Assembly: GCA_030614785.1 (NCBI GenBank) | Contig: JAUWTJ010000002.1 | Location: 62,001 to 126,000, forward strand | DNA: 64,000 nucleotides | Source: Alphaproteobacteria bacterium | Lineage (GTDB): Bacteria > Pseudomonadota > Alphaproteobacteria > M2410 | Direction: 5' to 3' | In this document: in pieces, positions 1 through 13,150 of the stretch | Position numbering within the stretch: position 1 is the stretch's first letter | How the letters are laid out: each line of letters begins with the position of its first letter | Program-made: the position numbers and the translations under genes | The notes under the pieces: model-generated | The model's database searches: none | What the model was told of the DNA's origin: nothing | The model's input: the letters and a program-made list of their open reading frames with translations, nothing else

Positions 1-1
1 G

Positions 2-1525
2 GCCGCTGTGATCGGCACCTTTGTGGGCTACGTGGTGATCACTTTCAGAGTGCTCATAGAATCAATCAGCACGCTCACCTTTGGCGGGACAGAGGCCACC
101 CTGTTTGAGCGGGCTCGTGATCTTTCGGCCATCCAAATTCTCCTCGTACCGACGCTGGGCGGCCTGGCCGTCGGGCTTTTGATGAAGCACTTTCTGAATG
201 ACCGGACGGCTGATGGCATCCCGGATCTCATCGAGGCGCGAGCGCTCAGATCCGGGCAGATCAAGCTGAAGGACGGTTTTATTTCGGCGGTCATCGCCGC
301 CCTTTCGCTGGGAACAGGTGCCTCTACCGGCCGCGAAGGCCCGGCAGCCCATCTTGGTGGAACCCTTGCGGCCTTTGTCGCCAAACAGCTCGACTATCCG
401 CCGCGCATCGCCCGTATCCTGCTCGGTGCCGGGGCTGCCAGCGCCGTCGCCGCTTCCTTTAACGCACCCATCGCCGGAGTGGTGTTTGCGCTCGAAGTTG
501 TGCTTGGCTATTACACCGCACGGGCTTTCGCACCGATTGTGATCGCAAGTGTGGCTGGCGCGCTCATTGTTCGTTTGCACATCGGCGATATGCCTGCTTT
601 CGCGCTGCCGGACTTTACCATCAAGAGCATATTCGAGCTCCCGGCCTTTGCCCTTCTCGGCGTGATCTCAGCGTTCTTTGCAGTGACTTTCATGCGCACG
701 AGTATGGCAGCCGCCACTTTGTCAGACAAAATCAACATACCAATCTGGATCAAACCGGGCATTGGCGGCTTCCTTGTCGGTGTTATTGCCTTGCAGTTTC
801 CCGAGGTGCTTGGTGTTGGCTATGGACCGACCGATGCAGCGCTCAAGGGAACCTACGGGTTCTGGTTCCTGATCGCACTCCTCGTTGCGAAGACCCTGGC
901 CACCAGCGCATCGACGGGCTTTCGTCTCGGCGGCGGTGTCTTCTCGCCCTCGCTCTTTCTTGGCGCCGTGCTCGGCGCCGCTTTCGGAATTCTTGTCGGC
1001 GGAATCATCCCCGGTCTTTCTTCGGAGGTCAGCCTGTACGCCATTGTCGGAATGGGCGCGGTATCGGCCGCCATTCTGGGTGCGCCGATCTCGACGACGC
1101 TCATCATTTTCGAGCTTACCGGCGATTACGGCGTCATGATTGCGCTTATGGTGGCAACGTCCACGGCCACGGTTCTGACCCAGGCAGCAAGTGGCGGCTC
1201 CTATTTCCACCTCCTTGTTGAGCGAAGCGGCTATCACATCGCCGATGGACCGCAGCGCCTGCTGCTGGAGACTATCCGCGTCGAGGAGGTCATGACAGCT
1301 GATACGTCCGGGCTCGGGCGAGACGTATCAGAGGAGAAATTTACACTCAATCCCTCCGATACAATTGGCCGGGCTTTTGAGCTTTTTGAGCGGACTGACG
1401 AAGAAACTATTCTCGTGGTTGAGTGGGACGACCCCAAACAGCCTGTCGGTTACGTCTATCACAAGCGCGCCCTGCAGGTTTTCAACAAGGCCTTGATTGA
1501 AGCCAATATCGAAGAACATCGTTGA
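2..1525 (+). CDS. ClC-family chloride channel/transporter with C-terminal CBS region (5' end cut off)
   Basis: Integral membrane ClC protein moving chloride (channel or Cl-/H+ exchanger) across the inner membrane. The frame is open to the left edge, so the N-terminus is missing; a GTG at 8 is only the first start-like codon inside the window. Visible hallmarks are the GREGP selectivity motif with the gating glutamate (about residues 108-112 counted from position 8), a second GGGVFSPSLF-type motif near residue 320, and many hydrophobic helices. The last 80 or so residues after EVMTAD resemble a CBS module, a usual cytosolic regulatory addition. Whether it is a channel or an antiporter cannot be settled here. 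It lies just upstream of uvrD on the same strand, with no obvious functional link. Confidence 0.9.
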   Translation, partial: AAVIGTFVGYVVITFRVLIESISTLTFGGTEATLFERARDLSAIQILLVPTLGGLAVGLLMKHFLNDRTADGIPDLIEARALRSGQIKLKDGFISAVIAALSLGTGASTGREGPAAHLGGTLAAFVAKQLDYPPRIARILLGAGAASAVAASFNAPIAGVVFALEVVLGYYTARAFAPIVIASVAGALIVRLHIGDMPAFALPDFTIKSIFELPAFALLGVISAFFAVTFMRTSMAAATLSDKINIPIWIKPGIGGFLVGVIALQFPEVLGVGYGPTDAALKGTYGFWFLIALLVAKTLATSASTGFRLGGGVFSPSLFLGAVLGAAFGILVGGIIPGLSSEVSLYAIVGMGAVSAAILGAPISTTLIIFELTGDYGVMIALMVATSTATVLTQAASGGSYFHLLVERSGYHIADGPQRLLLETIRVEEVMTADTSGLGRDVSEEKFTLNPSDTIGRAFELFERTDEETILVVEWDDPKQPVGYVYHKRALQVFNKALIEANIEEHR

Positions 1526-1559
1526 TGCGGCACCCCAAGCCCGTGTTAGAATGAGAATC

Positions 1560-3899
1560 ATGACAGGTGCAAATGATCCCTTTGACCTCGGCGGCTTGCC
1601 AGAGGAGGAAACGGCGCGGGCGACCGCCGCTGCTGACCGTGCCCCTGTGCGTGAGCCACCCTATTTGCAGGGGCTCAACCCGGAACAGCGCGCTGCGGTC
1701 GAAGCCACCGATGGACCGCTCCTCATTCTCGCCGGCGCCGGAACAGGCAAAACCCGCGCGCTGACAACACGGCTTGGACATCTGGTTTTTACGCAGCGGG
1801 CCTGGCCGGGCCAGATCCTTTGCGTCACCTTCACCAACAAGGCCGCAAAGGAAATGAAAAACCGGGTCGAGAGCCTGATTGGCGGTGTCGTCGAAGGCAT
1901 GCAGTGGCTCGGCACGTTTCATTCGGTTTCAGCAAATATATTGCGCCGCCACGCAGAGCTCGTCGGGCTTTCGCGTGATTTCACGATCCTCGACACTGAT
2001 GATCAGATCCGGCTCATCAAGCAGATCCTCGAAGCTGAAAATATTGATGCCAAGCGCTGGCCGGCGCGCGAGTTCGCCTGGTGCCTCGATCGCTGGAAAA
2101 ACCGGGCGCTAACACCGGATCAGATTTCAAAATCAGAGGCCATGGAATTTGCCGAGGGGCGCGGCGCCGATCTCTACCGGCTCTATCAAGCGCGCCTCAA
2201 ATCCCTAAATGCTGCTGACTTTGGTGACCTTCTGCTGGAATGCATACGCCTGTTCAAAGAAAACCCGGATCTTGCCGCCGAATATCAGAACCGGTTCAAA
2301 TATATTCTGGTCGACGAATATCAGGACACCAATGTCGCGCAATATCTCTGGCTGCGCCTGCTTGCCAGCAAACACAAAAACATTTGCTGCGTGGGCGATG
2401 ACGACCAGTCGATTTACGGCTGGCGCGGCGCAGAAGTTGACAATATTCTGCGCTTTGAAAAGGATTTCCCCGGCGCAAAGGTCATTCGCCTCGAACAAAA
2501 TTATCGCTCCACACCGCAAATTCTCGGCGCAGCTGCCGGGCTCATCACGGCCAATGAGGACCGGCTCGGCAAGACGCTCTGGACCGAGGCCAACGGCGGC
2601 GAAAAGGTCAAGGTGCGCGGCGTCTGGGACGGGCATGAAGAAGCCCGGCTGATTTGCGATGAAATCGAGACCCTGCAACGCGGCGGGCATCACCTCAATG
2701 ACATGGCAATTCTGGTGCGTGCCTCGTTTCAAATGCGCGAGTTTGAAGATCGGTTCATAACGCTTGGTCTGTCCTACCGCGTTATCGGCGGCCCGCGGTT
2801 CTATGAGCGCGCTGAAATTCGCGATGCCCATGCCTATTTGCGCCTGATCTATAATCACAAGGACGATCTGGCTTTCGAGCGCATCATCAATACGCCTAAA
2901 CGCGGCCTTGCCAAGGCAACGATGCAGGTGCTGCACGGCCTTCGCAGATCTGACCTTTCACTCTACCAGGCTGCCAGGCTGGTGATTGAGACTGATGAGC
3001 TGAAGCCAAAGGCACGCGGCTCCTTGCGCCAGTTCATTGAGAATGTTGAGCGCTGGACTGCGCATATCAATGATATGCCGCATCCGGATCTTGCCGGGCT
3101 CATCCTTGATGAATCGGGTTACACCGAGATGTGGCAAAACGACAAATCGCCCAACGCGCCGGGCAAGCTCGACAATCTGAAAGAGCTTGTGAATGCCATG
3201 GCAGACTTTGAATCTTTGCCGGAATATCTCGAACATGTCTCCCTGGTCATGCAGCTGGAACAGTCCGACGAGATCGACAAGCTTAATCTCATGACCCTGC
3301 ATGCCGCCAAGGGGCTTGAATTCCGGAGCGTCTTTCTGCCCGGCTGGGAAGAAGGCCTGTTTCCGCATCAGCGTTCACTCGATGATGGCCTGCGTGCCCT
3401 CGAGGAAGAGCGCCGCCTTGCCTATGTCGGAATTACCCGCGCCAAGGAGCGCTCGATGATCTCCCATGCCTCAACCCGCCAGATCCACGGGCGCTGGCAG
3501 AGCTCCATCCCGTCGCGCTTTATTGATGAGCTACCGCAGGAATTCGTTGATACCGATGCCGAAGAAGGACTCTATGGTAACACCGCCCTGCTCTCGCCGA
3601 TGGAGCAAACGGCCTTTGACAATTCCAGCTACTCAAGCCCGGGCTGGCGGCGAGCGCAGCAAAAGGGCGCAAATACAGCTACGGGTCAGGGCTATGGCGG
3701 CCGCCATATTATTGAAGAGGCCGGTGATCTTGTTGCGACCAGTGATCCCACGGCAGCAACTTTTGTGAAGGGCGAGCGCATTTTTCACCAGAAGTTTGGC
3801 TACGGAGCAATCGCCTCGGTGAATGGCAACAAGCTGACTGTTGATTTTGAAAAAGCCGGAGAGAAGCGAGTTATTTCTTCCTTCGTTGAACGGGCCTGA
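1560..3899 (+). CDS. uvrD: ATP-dependent DNA helicase UvrD/PcrA
   Basis: Superfamily 1A 3'-5' DNA helicase for excision and mismatch repair and clearing of replication blocks. Motifs appear in order: Walker A AGAGTGKT near residue 60, the DEYQDTN Walker B box, SIYGWRGAE, QNYRS, LMTLHAAKGLEF, and EERRLAYVGITRA. The C-terminus (HQKFGYGAIASVNGNKLTVDFE) matches the Tudor-like PcrA/UvrD tail that contacts RNA polymerase. The open frame extends back to a TTG at 1497 inside the upstream gene. ATG 1560 (preceded by TGAGAA) or ATG 1551 are better starts because they avoid the overlap. Length is about 779 aa, normal for the family. prmA follows after 8 bases, suggesting cotranscription. Confidence 0.96.
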   Translation: MTGANDPFDLGGLPEEETARATAAADRAPVREPPYLQGLNPEQRAAVEATDGPLLILAGAGTGKTRALTTRLGHLVFTQRAWPGQILCVTFTNKAAKEMKNRVESLIGGVVEGMQWLGTFHSVSANILRRHAELVGLSRDFTILDTDDQIRLIKQILEAENIDAKRWPAREFAWCLDRWKNRALTPDQISKSEAMEFAEGRGADLYRLYQARLKSLNAADFGDLLLECIRLFKENPDLAAEYQNRFKYILVDEYQDTNVAQYLWLRLLASKHKNICCVGDDDQSIYGWRGAEVDNILRFEKDFPGAKVIRLEQNYRSTPQILGAAAGLITANEDRLGKTLWTEANGGEKVKVRGVWDGHEEARLICDEIETLQRGGHHLNDMAILVRASFQMREFEDRFITLGLSYRVIGGPRFYERAEIRDAHAYLRLIYNHKDDLAFERIINTPKRGLAKATMQVLHGLRRSDLSLYQAARLVIETDELKPKARGSLRQFIENVERWTAHINDMPHPDLAGLILDESGYTEMWQNDKSPNAPGKLDNLKELVNAMADFESLPEYLEHVSLVMQLEQSDEIDKLNLMTLHAAKGLEFRSVFLPGWEEGLFPHQRSLDDGLRALEEERRLAYVGITRAKERSMISHASTRQIHGRWQSSIPSRFIDELPQEFVDTDAEEGLYGNTALLSPMEQTAFDNSSYSSPGWRRAQQKGANTATGQGYGGRHIIEEAGDLVATSDPTAATFVKGERIFHQKFGYGAIASVNGNKLTVDFEKAGEKRVISSFVERA

Positions 3900-3907
3900 T
3901 CCACACA

Positions 3908-4753
3908 ATGACCCCCTACCACATCATCTTCCCCTCGCCGCCTGAACAAACCGAAGCGGTCATGGACCTCTTTGAAGACGCGCTTTCGGCCTCAGGCTAT
4001 GAAAACACCGAGACCGGCGACTGGTTTGCGGAAGTTCAGTTTGAAACTGAAGGAGAGGCCAAAGCCGGTGCAGAACTTGCCCAATCGACCTTTGGCGTGG
4101 CGGCAATCGCAGCGCCTCTGCCCGACATCGACTGGGTTGAGAAGTCTTTGGCGGACCTGCCCGCTGTCGAGGCCGGCCGCTTCCTGATTCATGGCAGCCA
4201 TGTTGATGCCCGACCGCGCGGCGGACAAATCCCGCTGCGCATTGATGCGGGCCAGGCCTTTGGTACCGGTCATCACGGAACCACCCGCGGCTGTCTGATC
4301 GCGCTTACTGATCTTGTCAAGGAACGCACGCCTCAGTACGCACTCGATCTTGGCTGCGGCACGGCGGTGCTGGCGGCGGGCCTGGCGAAGCTTGTGTCCT
4401 CAACCATCCTGGCGACAGACATCGACCCGATCGCAGTTGCGGTTGCCAAAGAGGTCGCACGGGACAACGGTGTGCAAAATCGGTTGCGCTTTGCCGTTGG
4501 TCCCGGGTTCCGGGCGCCGGAAATCGCTTCAGCCGCCCCGTTCGATCTCATTATCGCCAATATTCTGGCCCGGCCGCTGATCTCTCTGGCACCGGAGATA
4601 CGCGTGAACCTTATGCCAGGCGGGAGCGTGATCCTGTCCGGACTTCTCATTGAACAGGAACGCCGGGTGCTGAGCGCCTATCTCACCCAGGGCTTTCATA
4701 TTCGGCGCCGTATCCACCTTGATGAGTGGTCCACGCTGGTGCTAGAACTCTGA
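3908..4753 (+). CDS. prmA: Ribosomal protein L11 methyltransferase PrmA
   Basis: S-adenosylmethionine-dependent methyltransferase that modifies lysines and the N-terminus of ribosomal protein L11. The 281-residue protein has an N-terminal L11-recognition domain, the IDAGQAFGTGHHGTT loop, a class I SAM-binding motif LDLGCGTAVLA, an acidic strand end ATDIDPIAV, and the NILARPL segment typical of PrmA. It sits 8 bases after uvrD and 21 bases before the aminopeptidase gene on the same strand, so the three probably form one transcription unit. Nothing is unusual in length or motifs. Confidence 0.95.
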   Translation: MTPYHIIFPSPPEQTEAVMDLFEDALSASGYENTETGDWFAEVQFETEGEAKAGAELAQSTFGVAAIAAPLPDIDWVEKSLADLPAVEAGRFLIHGSHVDARPRGGQIPLRIDAGQAFGTGHHGTTRGCLIALTDLVKERTPQYALDLGCGTAVLAAGLAKLVSSTILATDIDPIAVAVAKEVARDNGVQNRLRFAVGPGFRAPEIASAAPFDLIIANILARPLISLAPEIRVNLMPGGSVILSGLLIEQERRVLSAYLTQGFHIRRRIHLDEWSTLVLEL

Positions 4754-4774
4754 TTAAACGGCGGAAGGTAAACC

Positions 4775-6598
4775 ATGTTTCAAAGCTACGAAATCAAGAG
4801 TGACAAGAGCTACGGCACCAAACATGTGCCAATTCTTCGCGAGCGGCTGAAGGCGCTTGGTCTTGACGGTTTCATTGTCCCTCATGCCGACGAATACCAG
4901 AACGAATATCTGCCCGATTGCGGCGAGCGGCTGAAATGGATCTCAGGCTTTACCGGGTCCGCCGGTGCTGCAGTGATTCTGATGGACAGCGCGGCGATCT
5001 TTGTTGATGGTCGTTATACCATTCAGGTTCGCGCCCAGGTCGATGATACGTTGTTTGAATTTGAAGATCTCGTCACTGCCCCGCCGTCCGACTGGATTGA
5101 AAAGAACGTGCCGTCTGGCGCGCGGCTGGGCTACGACCCCTGGCTCCACGGTATCGAGGCCGTGAACCAGTTCAAGGCGGCGGCAAAACGTGCCGGCGTT
5201 GAGCTTGTCTCTTTGCCTGCCAACCCCATTGATGAGAGCTGGGATGATCGGCCCGACAAGCCGCTGGCGAAAATCAATCCGCACGGAACGCAATATGCCG
5301 GGCAATCATCAGAAGAAAAACGCCTCGTAATCGGCGAAGCGCTTGGCAAGCGGGGCGGCGATGCCATCGTCCTTGCTCAGCCAGCCTCTATTGCATGGCT
5401 CCTCAACATCAGGGGCGGCGACGTTTCCCATTCACCGCTGCCGCTCTGCCGCGTTGTCCTCAACAGCGATGGTACTGCGGGCCTTTTTGTTGATGAACGC
5501 AAGGTAACGCCTGCTCTCAAGACACATCTGGGCAATTCAATCACGATCCGTGACGAAGACAATCTGGGCGCTGCCCTGGCCGAGCTTGGCAAGGCCGGCA
5601 AGACCGTCGAGGCCGACGCCGGCACCGCTCCTGCCTGGGTCTTTGAACGGCTGACGGAAGCCGGTGCAACAGTGAAGCGCTTTGCCGACCCGTGTGTCCT
5701 GCCGCGCGCGAAAAAGAACACGGTGGAGCGCGAAGGCGCCCGTCAGGCGCACATCCGTGACGGTGTGGCCATGAGCAAATTCCTTTGTTGGCTGGAAACA
5801 GCCGGACCGACCGGCGAGCACGACGAGATTTCGGTTGCCAAACAGCTCGAGGCGTTCCGCTGCGAAGATGCTCTCCTGAGAGATATCTCCTTCACGACCA
5901 TTTCGGCAGTTGGTCCCAATGCCGCCTTCCCGCATTATTCGGTTGATACCAATTCCAATCGCAAGCTGGAGATGAACGGCATCTATCTGGTGGATTCCGG
6001 TGGACAATACCCTGATGGCACGACCGACATCACCCGCACCGTTGTCATTGGAACCCCTACGGATGAAATGAAGGATCGCTTCACCCGCGTCCTCAAGGGG
6101 CACATCGGCATTTCGTCGTGCCGCTTCCCGGAAGGCACCGCTGGCGGGCAACTTGATATCCTGGCGCGTCATGCCCTGTGGCAGGCCGGGCTTAACTTCA
6201 ATCACGGCACCGGCCACGGCGTCGGCTCCTATCTCGGCGTCCACGAGGGCCCCCACTCTATCGCCGCTCACAAGAAGGCGATGGATGCGCCGCTGGCCGA
6301 AGGCATGATTGTCTCCAATGAGCCGGGGTACTACAGAGAAGGCCACTACGGCATCCGCATCGAAAATCTTATTCTGGTGACAGCGCCCGAGGCCATCGAC
6401 GGCGGCGAGCTGCCGATGCACGGTTTTGAAAACCTCACCCTGGCGCCGATTGATCTTAATCTGGTGGAGAAATCTATCATGTCCGATAGTGAGATCGCGT
6501 GGCTCAACAACTATCACGCCGAGGTGCGAAAAGTGATCGGGCCGCTGGTGGAAGGCGAGACAAAGGCATGGCTTAAAAAGGCGACGCGGGCGATATAG
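4775..6598 (+). CDS. pepP: Xaa-Pro aminopeptidase (aminopeptidase P, M24B)
   Basis: Metallopeptidase removing N-terminal residues that precede proline. At 607 aa it is the long form, with two creatinase-like N-terminal domains followed by a C-terminal pita-bread catalytic domain. Dinuclear metal ligands are visible: the aspartates in VDSGGQYPDGTTDITRT, the histidine in NHGTGHGVG, and the glutamates in VSNEPGYY and GIRIENL. The start ATG 4775 has GGAAGG about 6 bases upstream. The three-domain cytosolic architecture is shared with eukaryotic APP1 and many alphaproteobacterial proteins. The symbol is assigned by family; substrate preference is not shown by sequence. Confidence 0.93.
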   Translation: MFQSYEIKSDKSYGTKHVPILRERLKALGLDGFIVPHADEYQNEYLPDCGERLKWISGFTGSAGAAVILMDSAAIFVDGRYTIQVRAQVDDTLFEFEDLVTAPPSDWIEKNVPSGARLGYDPWLHGIEAVNQFKAAAKRAGVELVSLPANPIDESWDDRPDKPLAKINPHGTQYAGQSSEEKRLVIGEALGKRGGDAIVLAQPASIAWLLNIRGGDVSHSPLPLCRVVLNSDGTAGLFVDERKVTPALKTHLGNSITIRDEDNLGAALAELGKAGKTVEADAGTAPAWVFERLTEAGATVKRFADPCVLPRAKKNTVEREGARQAHIRDGVAMSKFLCWLETAGPTGEHDEISVAKQLEAFRCEDALLRDISFTTISAVGPNAAFPHYSVDTNSNRKLEMNGIYLVDSGGQYPDGTTDITRTVVIGTPTDEMKDRFTRVLKGHIGISSCRFPEGTAGGQLDILARHALWQAGLNFNHGTGHGVGSYLGVHEGPHSIAAHKKAMDAPLAEGMIVSNEPGYYREGHYGIRIENLILVTAPEAIDGGELPMHGFENLTLAPIDLNLVEKSIMSDSEIAWLNNYHAEVRKVIGPLVEGETKAWLKKATRAI

Positions 6599-6616
6599 GG
6601 CTGTATTTCCCCTCTC

Positions 6617-6737
6617 TGTCACCCCGGATGCACTGCAGCACACTGTGATGCTGTGCTGGTCTGGTGCCCACTGGAATATCGGGATACCGGACCAGCGGAG
6701 CAGCATTTCATGCTGCGCCGCATCCGGCATGACGGGG
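6617..6737. repeat. Palindromic extragenic repeat between two converging genes
   Basis: The gap between pepP (+) and ligA (-) is almost filled by a nested inverted repeat. Outer arms are CACCCCGGATGC (from 6620) and GCATCCGGCATGACGGGGT (6719-6737). An inner arm pair is GCTGGTCTGGT (6654-6664) and ACCGGACCAGC (6685-6695), with one mismatch. Such CCGTCATGCCGGATGC-type units are common dispersed repeats in alphaproteobacterial genomes, to my knowledge. It could fold as a cruciform or act as a two-way terminator for the converging genes. Copy number elsewhere in the genome cannot be seen here. Confidence 0.7.
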
Positions 6738-6744
6738 TATTGTT

Positions 6745-10583
<3,839 letters not shown>

Positions 10584-10616
10584 GGACCGTGAATTGACCT
10601 CCTGCGTCCTTCAACC

Positions 10617-11453
10617 CTAAAGAACCCTGCCGATGGTGCGCGAAAGCCACGATTTCTCTTCGGCCTTGGGCTTCAGGTCCTTCGCTGCCAATAATTTGTA
10701 ACTGCGTCTGTACCACTTGCTGCCCGGATAATTGTATCCCAGGACCGCAGCGGACGCCTGCGCCTCATCATCAACCCCAATGGCCAGGTAGGTTTCGGTC
10801 AATCGATAAAGCGCTTCGGGTGTATGCGACGTCGTCTGATAGTCTGCAAGTACATTGTTGAACCGGTTGATGGCGGCAACATACTTCTGGTCACTTTGAT
10901 AAAACCGGCCGACGGCCATCTCCTTGCCTGCCAGATGGTCCCGGGTCATATCAAACTTCAGCTTGGCGTCGCGGGCATATTCGCTGCTCGGAAAGCGGCG
11001 CATCACTTCGCGAAGCGCCTCGGAGGCCTTTCTCGTCGTGTCCTGATCCCGTCCAACGTCGGTGATCTGCTCATAATAGCAAACTGCCTGAAGGTAATAG
11101 GCATAGGCGACGTGTTCGTTGCCGGGATGCAGCTTGATAAATCGATCGGTCGCGTTGATCGCTTCGTCGTATTTGTTAGCTTCATAGTAGCCGTAGGCGG
11201 AGAACAGCATTGCCCGACGCGCCCAGGTAGAATAAGGGTGCTGACGTTCAACTTCGTCAAATAACAGAGCCGCCTGTTGATGTCTTCCGGAGGTCAATGC
11301 GTCCAGTGCCTGATTGTAAATCGACTCAACGGGGCGCTCAACATAGACCAGATGTACTGGTTCATCGTCTCTTCCGCCCGCGCAACCGGCTAAAAAGCTC
11401 ATTGTCATCGCGACGGCCAGCCAATGCTGTCCCTTGATACGCCCTGCAAACAT
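10617..11453 (-). CDS. bamD: Outer membrane protein assembly factor BamD (lipoprotein)
   Basis: Essential outer-membrane lipoprotein of the BAM complex that inserts beta-barrel proteins. The N-terminus is a lipoprotein signal: hydrophobic LAVAMTMSF followed by lipobox LAGC, so the mature protein begins at that cysteine. TPR-like repeats follow (YNQALDALTSGRHQQAALLFDEV; YYEANKYDEAINATDRFI; VAYAYYLQAVCYYEQI), the usual BamD fold. ATG 11453 was preferred to the longer GTG at 11468 because AAAGGA lies six bases before the ATG. Length is about 278 aa, normal. recN follows 33 bases downstream. Confidence 0.94.
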   Translation of the reverse strand: MFAGRIKGQHWLAVAMTMSFLAGCAGGRDDEPVHLVYVERPVESIYNQALDALTSGRHQQAALLFDEVERQHPYSTWARRAMLFSAYGYYEANKYDEAINATDRFIKLHPGNEHVAYAYYLQAVCYYEQITDVGRDQDTTRKASEALREVMRRFPSSEYARDAKLKFDMTRDHLAGKEMAVGRFYQSDQKYVAAINRFNNVLADYQTTSHTPEALYRLTETYLAIGVDDEAQASAAVLGYNYPGSKWYRRSYKLLAAKDLKPKAEEKSWLSRTIGRVL

Positions 11454-11600
11454 TCCTCGTCCTTTCACACAAAAGTCCCGATTTCGGACCCTGGGGTATC
11501 CACCACGTTCACTTCACAACTTTTTTTAACAAAAAGAGCAGTACCAGCGTGGCGAAGACTTTCTTCTACCTCAATGCGACCTATCTTACTAGATGCGACG

Positions 11601-11635
11601 CCTGAAATCCGCAATTTGGGGATTTCAGGATTTTT
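11601..11635 (+). promoter_or_regulatory. Perfect 10-bp hairpin with T-run in the leader of the XRE gene
   Basis: CCTGAAATCC (11601-11610) and GGATTTCAGG (11620-11629) form a perfect inverted repeat with a 9-base loop, followed by ATTTTTA. It lies about 36 bases before the ATG of the XRE regulator and downstream of a likely divergent promoter region shared with bamD. It could be an attenuator-type terminator in the leader or an operator for the encoded repressor. The sequence alone does not separate these. Confidence 0.55.
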
Positions 11636-11664
11636 AGGGGTCAATAGAAGGATGGAAAACAGAA

Positions 11665-12072
11665 ATGGTCAACGAAAACGAACCGAGACTGGCCAAACGG
11701 GTCGATAGTCATGTCGGCGGGTGCATACGAAAAAGGCGGACATTGCTCGGCCTCACCCAGGAGCAGCTGGCTTCGACGCTGAATATCTCGTACCAGCAGG
11801 TCCAAAAGTACGAGACTGGCGCGAATCGCGTCAGTGCCGGACGGCTCTTTCAGATCTCCCAGGAACTCTCGGTAGAAGTTGGCTACTTTTTCGAAGGTCT
11901 GGAGACCGCAGGAACGGTAGAAATGCCGCACGGTGGGCGCAATCGGCCAACCATTGAACTGGCGAAAAACTTCTCGGAAATTGACGATCCTACCGTTCGG
12001 GCTGCGGTTTCAAATCTGGTTCGCACATTGAAGTCCGGCGATCAGGAAGACACCTCGGACGATCACAAATAG
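11665..12072 (+). CDS. XRE-family helix-turn-helix transcriptional regulator
   Basis: Small (135 aa) DNA-binding regulator. Residues 12-70 form a Cro/C1-type HTH: RLAKRVDSHVGGCIRKRR, then LTQEQLASTLNIS and the recognition segment YQQVQKYETGANRVSAGRL. The remaining 65 residues carry no recognised ligand domain and end in an acidic tail. ATG 11665 is preceded by GAAGGATGG. This subclass with the YQQVQKYE motif is common in Alphaproteobacteria and is usually annotated only as an XRE regulator. It is flanked by the divergent bamD and the convergent lpxC, both envelope genes, and a hairpin lies in its leader; autoregulation is an inference. Confidence 0.88.
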   Translation: MVNENEPRLAKRVDSHVGGCIRKRRTLLGLTQEQLASTLNISYQQVQKYETGANRVSAGRLFQISQELSVEVGYFFEGLETAGTVEMPHGGRNRPTIELAKNFSEIDDPTVRAAVSNLVRTLKSGDQEDTSDDHK

Positions 12073-12113
12073 TTCTGATTTCCGGGTTTCATTCGGGCCG
12101 GTGCACTGGCGAT

Positions 12114-12989
12114 TCAGGCCAGGGCATCGGCTTCGATGTACTGGTAGGCCTCGGGCTGTTTGAAAAGTGCCCGCAAGAGTGTGTTGTTGAGGGCATGTCC
12201 TGAACGCACTCCGGTGAATTCGCCTATGATTGGCGCTCCGGCGAGTGAAAGATCACCAATAGCGTCAAGGACCTTGTGCCGGACAAATTCGTCTTCAAAG
12301 CGCAGGCCGCCTTCGTTCATGATGCTTTCGCCATCAATCGCGATCGTATTGTCGAGGGACGCGCCTTTGGCCAGACCCAGCGCCTGCAATTGTTCCAGCT
12401 CGTGAAAAAAGCCGAAGGTTCTCGCCCGGGCGATGTTTTCCCTGAAAGTCTGCGCGGTAACATCCAGTCCATAGCTTTGCTGACCGATGACCGGATTATC
12501 AAAATCGATGTCAAAGCGGACCAGGAAACCGCCCTCGCCCGGATGAAGTTCGGCCTTCTTCAACCCCTCTTCAATGCAGACTGATTTGAGTATCTTCAGG
12601 ACGCGTCTGGGTTTGTCCTGCTCCTGGCGCCCGGCGTCCACAAGCAGGTCCATGAAGACCTCGCTGCAGCCATCCGCAATCGGGATTTCCGGGCCATCAA
12701 TATCCACTTCGATATTGTCGAGGCCCAGGCTGGCGAACGCTGCCATGAAATGTTCGATGGTTGCGACGCTGGTGCCCGCCTTATTGATGATCGTCGTACC
12801 CAGCATTGTCTCACCAACGTTGTCGAATCTGGCTGCAACTTCATTGTCCGCATCTGTGATATCGACCCGTCGAAAGAGGACTCCCGTGTCAGGCAAGGCT
12901 GGCTTCAGTGTCATTTTGACCTCTGCACCGGAGTGAAGAGCAATGCCGGTGTATTCAACCGATTTCAAAATTGTTGTTTGTTTTAACAC
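12114..12989 (-). CDS. lpxC: UDP-3-O-acyl-N-acetylglucosamine deacetylase LpxC
   Basis: Zinc deacetylase catalysing the committed step of lipid A synthesis. Visible motifs are TIEHFMAAFASLG (zinc histidine), RTFGFFHELEQLQALGLAKGASLDN, and HKVLDAIGDLSLAG (second zinc histidine and catalytic aspartate). The frame extends to GTG 13016, but GTG 12989 gives an N-terminus (MLKQTTILKSVEYTGIALHSG region) that aligns with MIKQRTLKRIV of E. coli LpxC, so it is preferred; length is then 291 aa. It follows ftsZ, as in many proteobacteria, but a terminator at 13086-13117 separates them, which suggests an independent promoter. Confidence 0.95.
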   Translation of the reverse strand: MLKQTTILKSVEYTGIALHSGAEVKMTLKPALPDTGVLFRRVDITDADNEVAARFDNVGETMLGTTIINKAGTSVATIEHFMAAFASLGLDNIEVDIDGPEIPIADGCSEVFMDLLVDAGRQEQDKPRRVLKILKSVCIEEGLKKAELHPGEGGFLVRFDIDFDNPVIGQQSYGLDVTAQTFRENIARARTFGFFHELEQLQALGLAKGASLDNTIAIDGESIMNEGGLRFEDEFVRHKVLDAIGDLSLAGAPIIGEFTGVRSGHALNNTLLRALFKQPEAYQYIEADALA

Positions 12990-13085
12990 CCCTGGATCCC
13001 AATCCTTATATTTCACTCGAGCAATTTATGACGCCAAACTATAGCGGGTTCACATACAACAATCCACTCCTGCTGCATGGCAAGC

Positions 13086-13117
13086 AAAAACCCCGGACAT
13101 TTCTGCCCGGGGTTTTT
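13086..13117 (-). terminator. Intrinsic terminator downstream of ftsZ
   Basis: AAAAACCCCGG and CCGGGGTTTTT form an 11-bp stem with a 10-base loop. Because the arms carry A and T runs, it reads as a rho-independent terminator on both strands. It lies 34 bases after the ftsZ stop and about 100 bases before lpxC, so it would end the dcw transcript. Confidence 0.85.
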
Positions 13118-13150
13118 ATACGAATTCAACCTCTCCTCTCAACTGACCAC

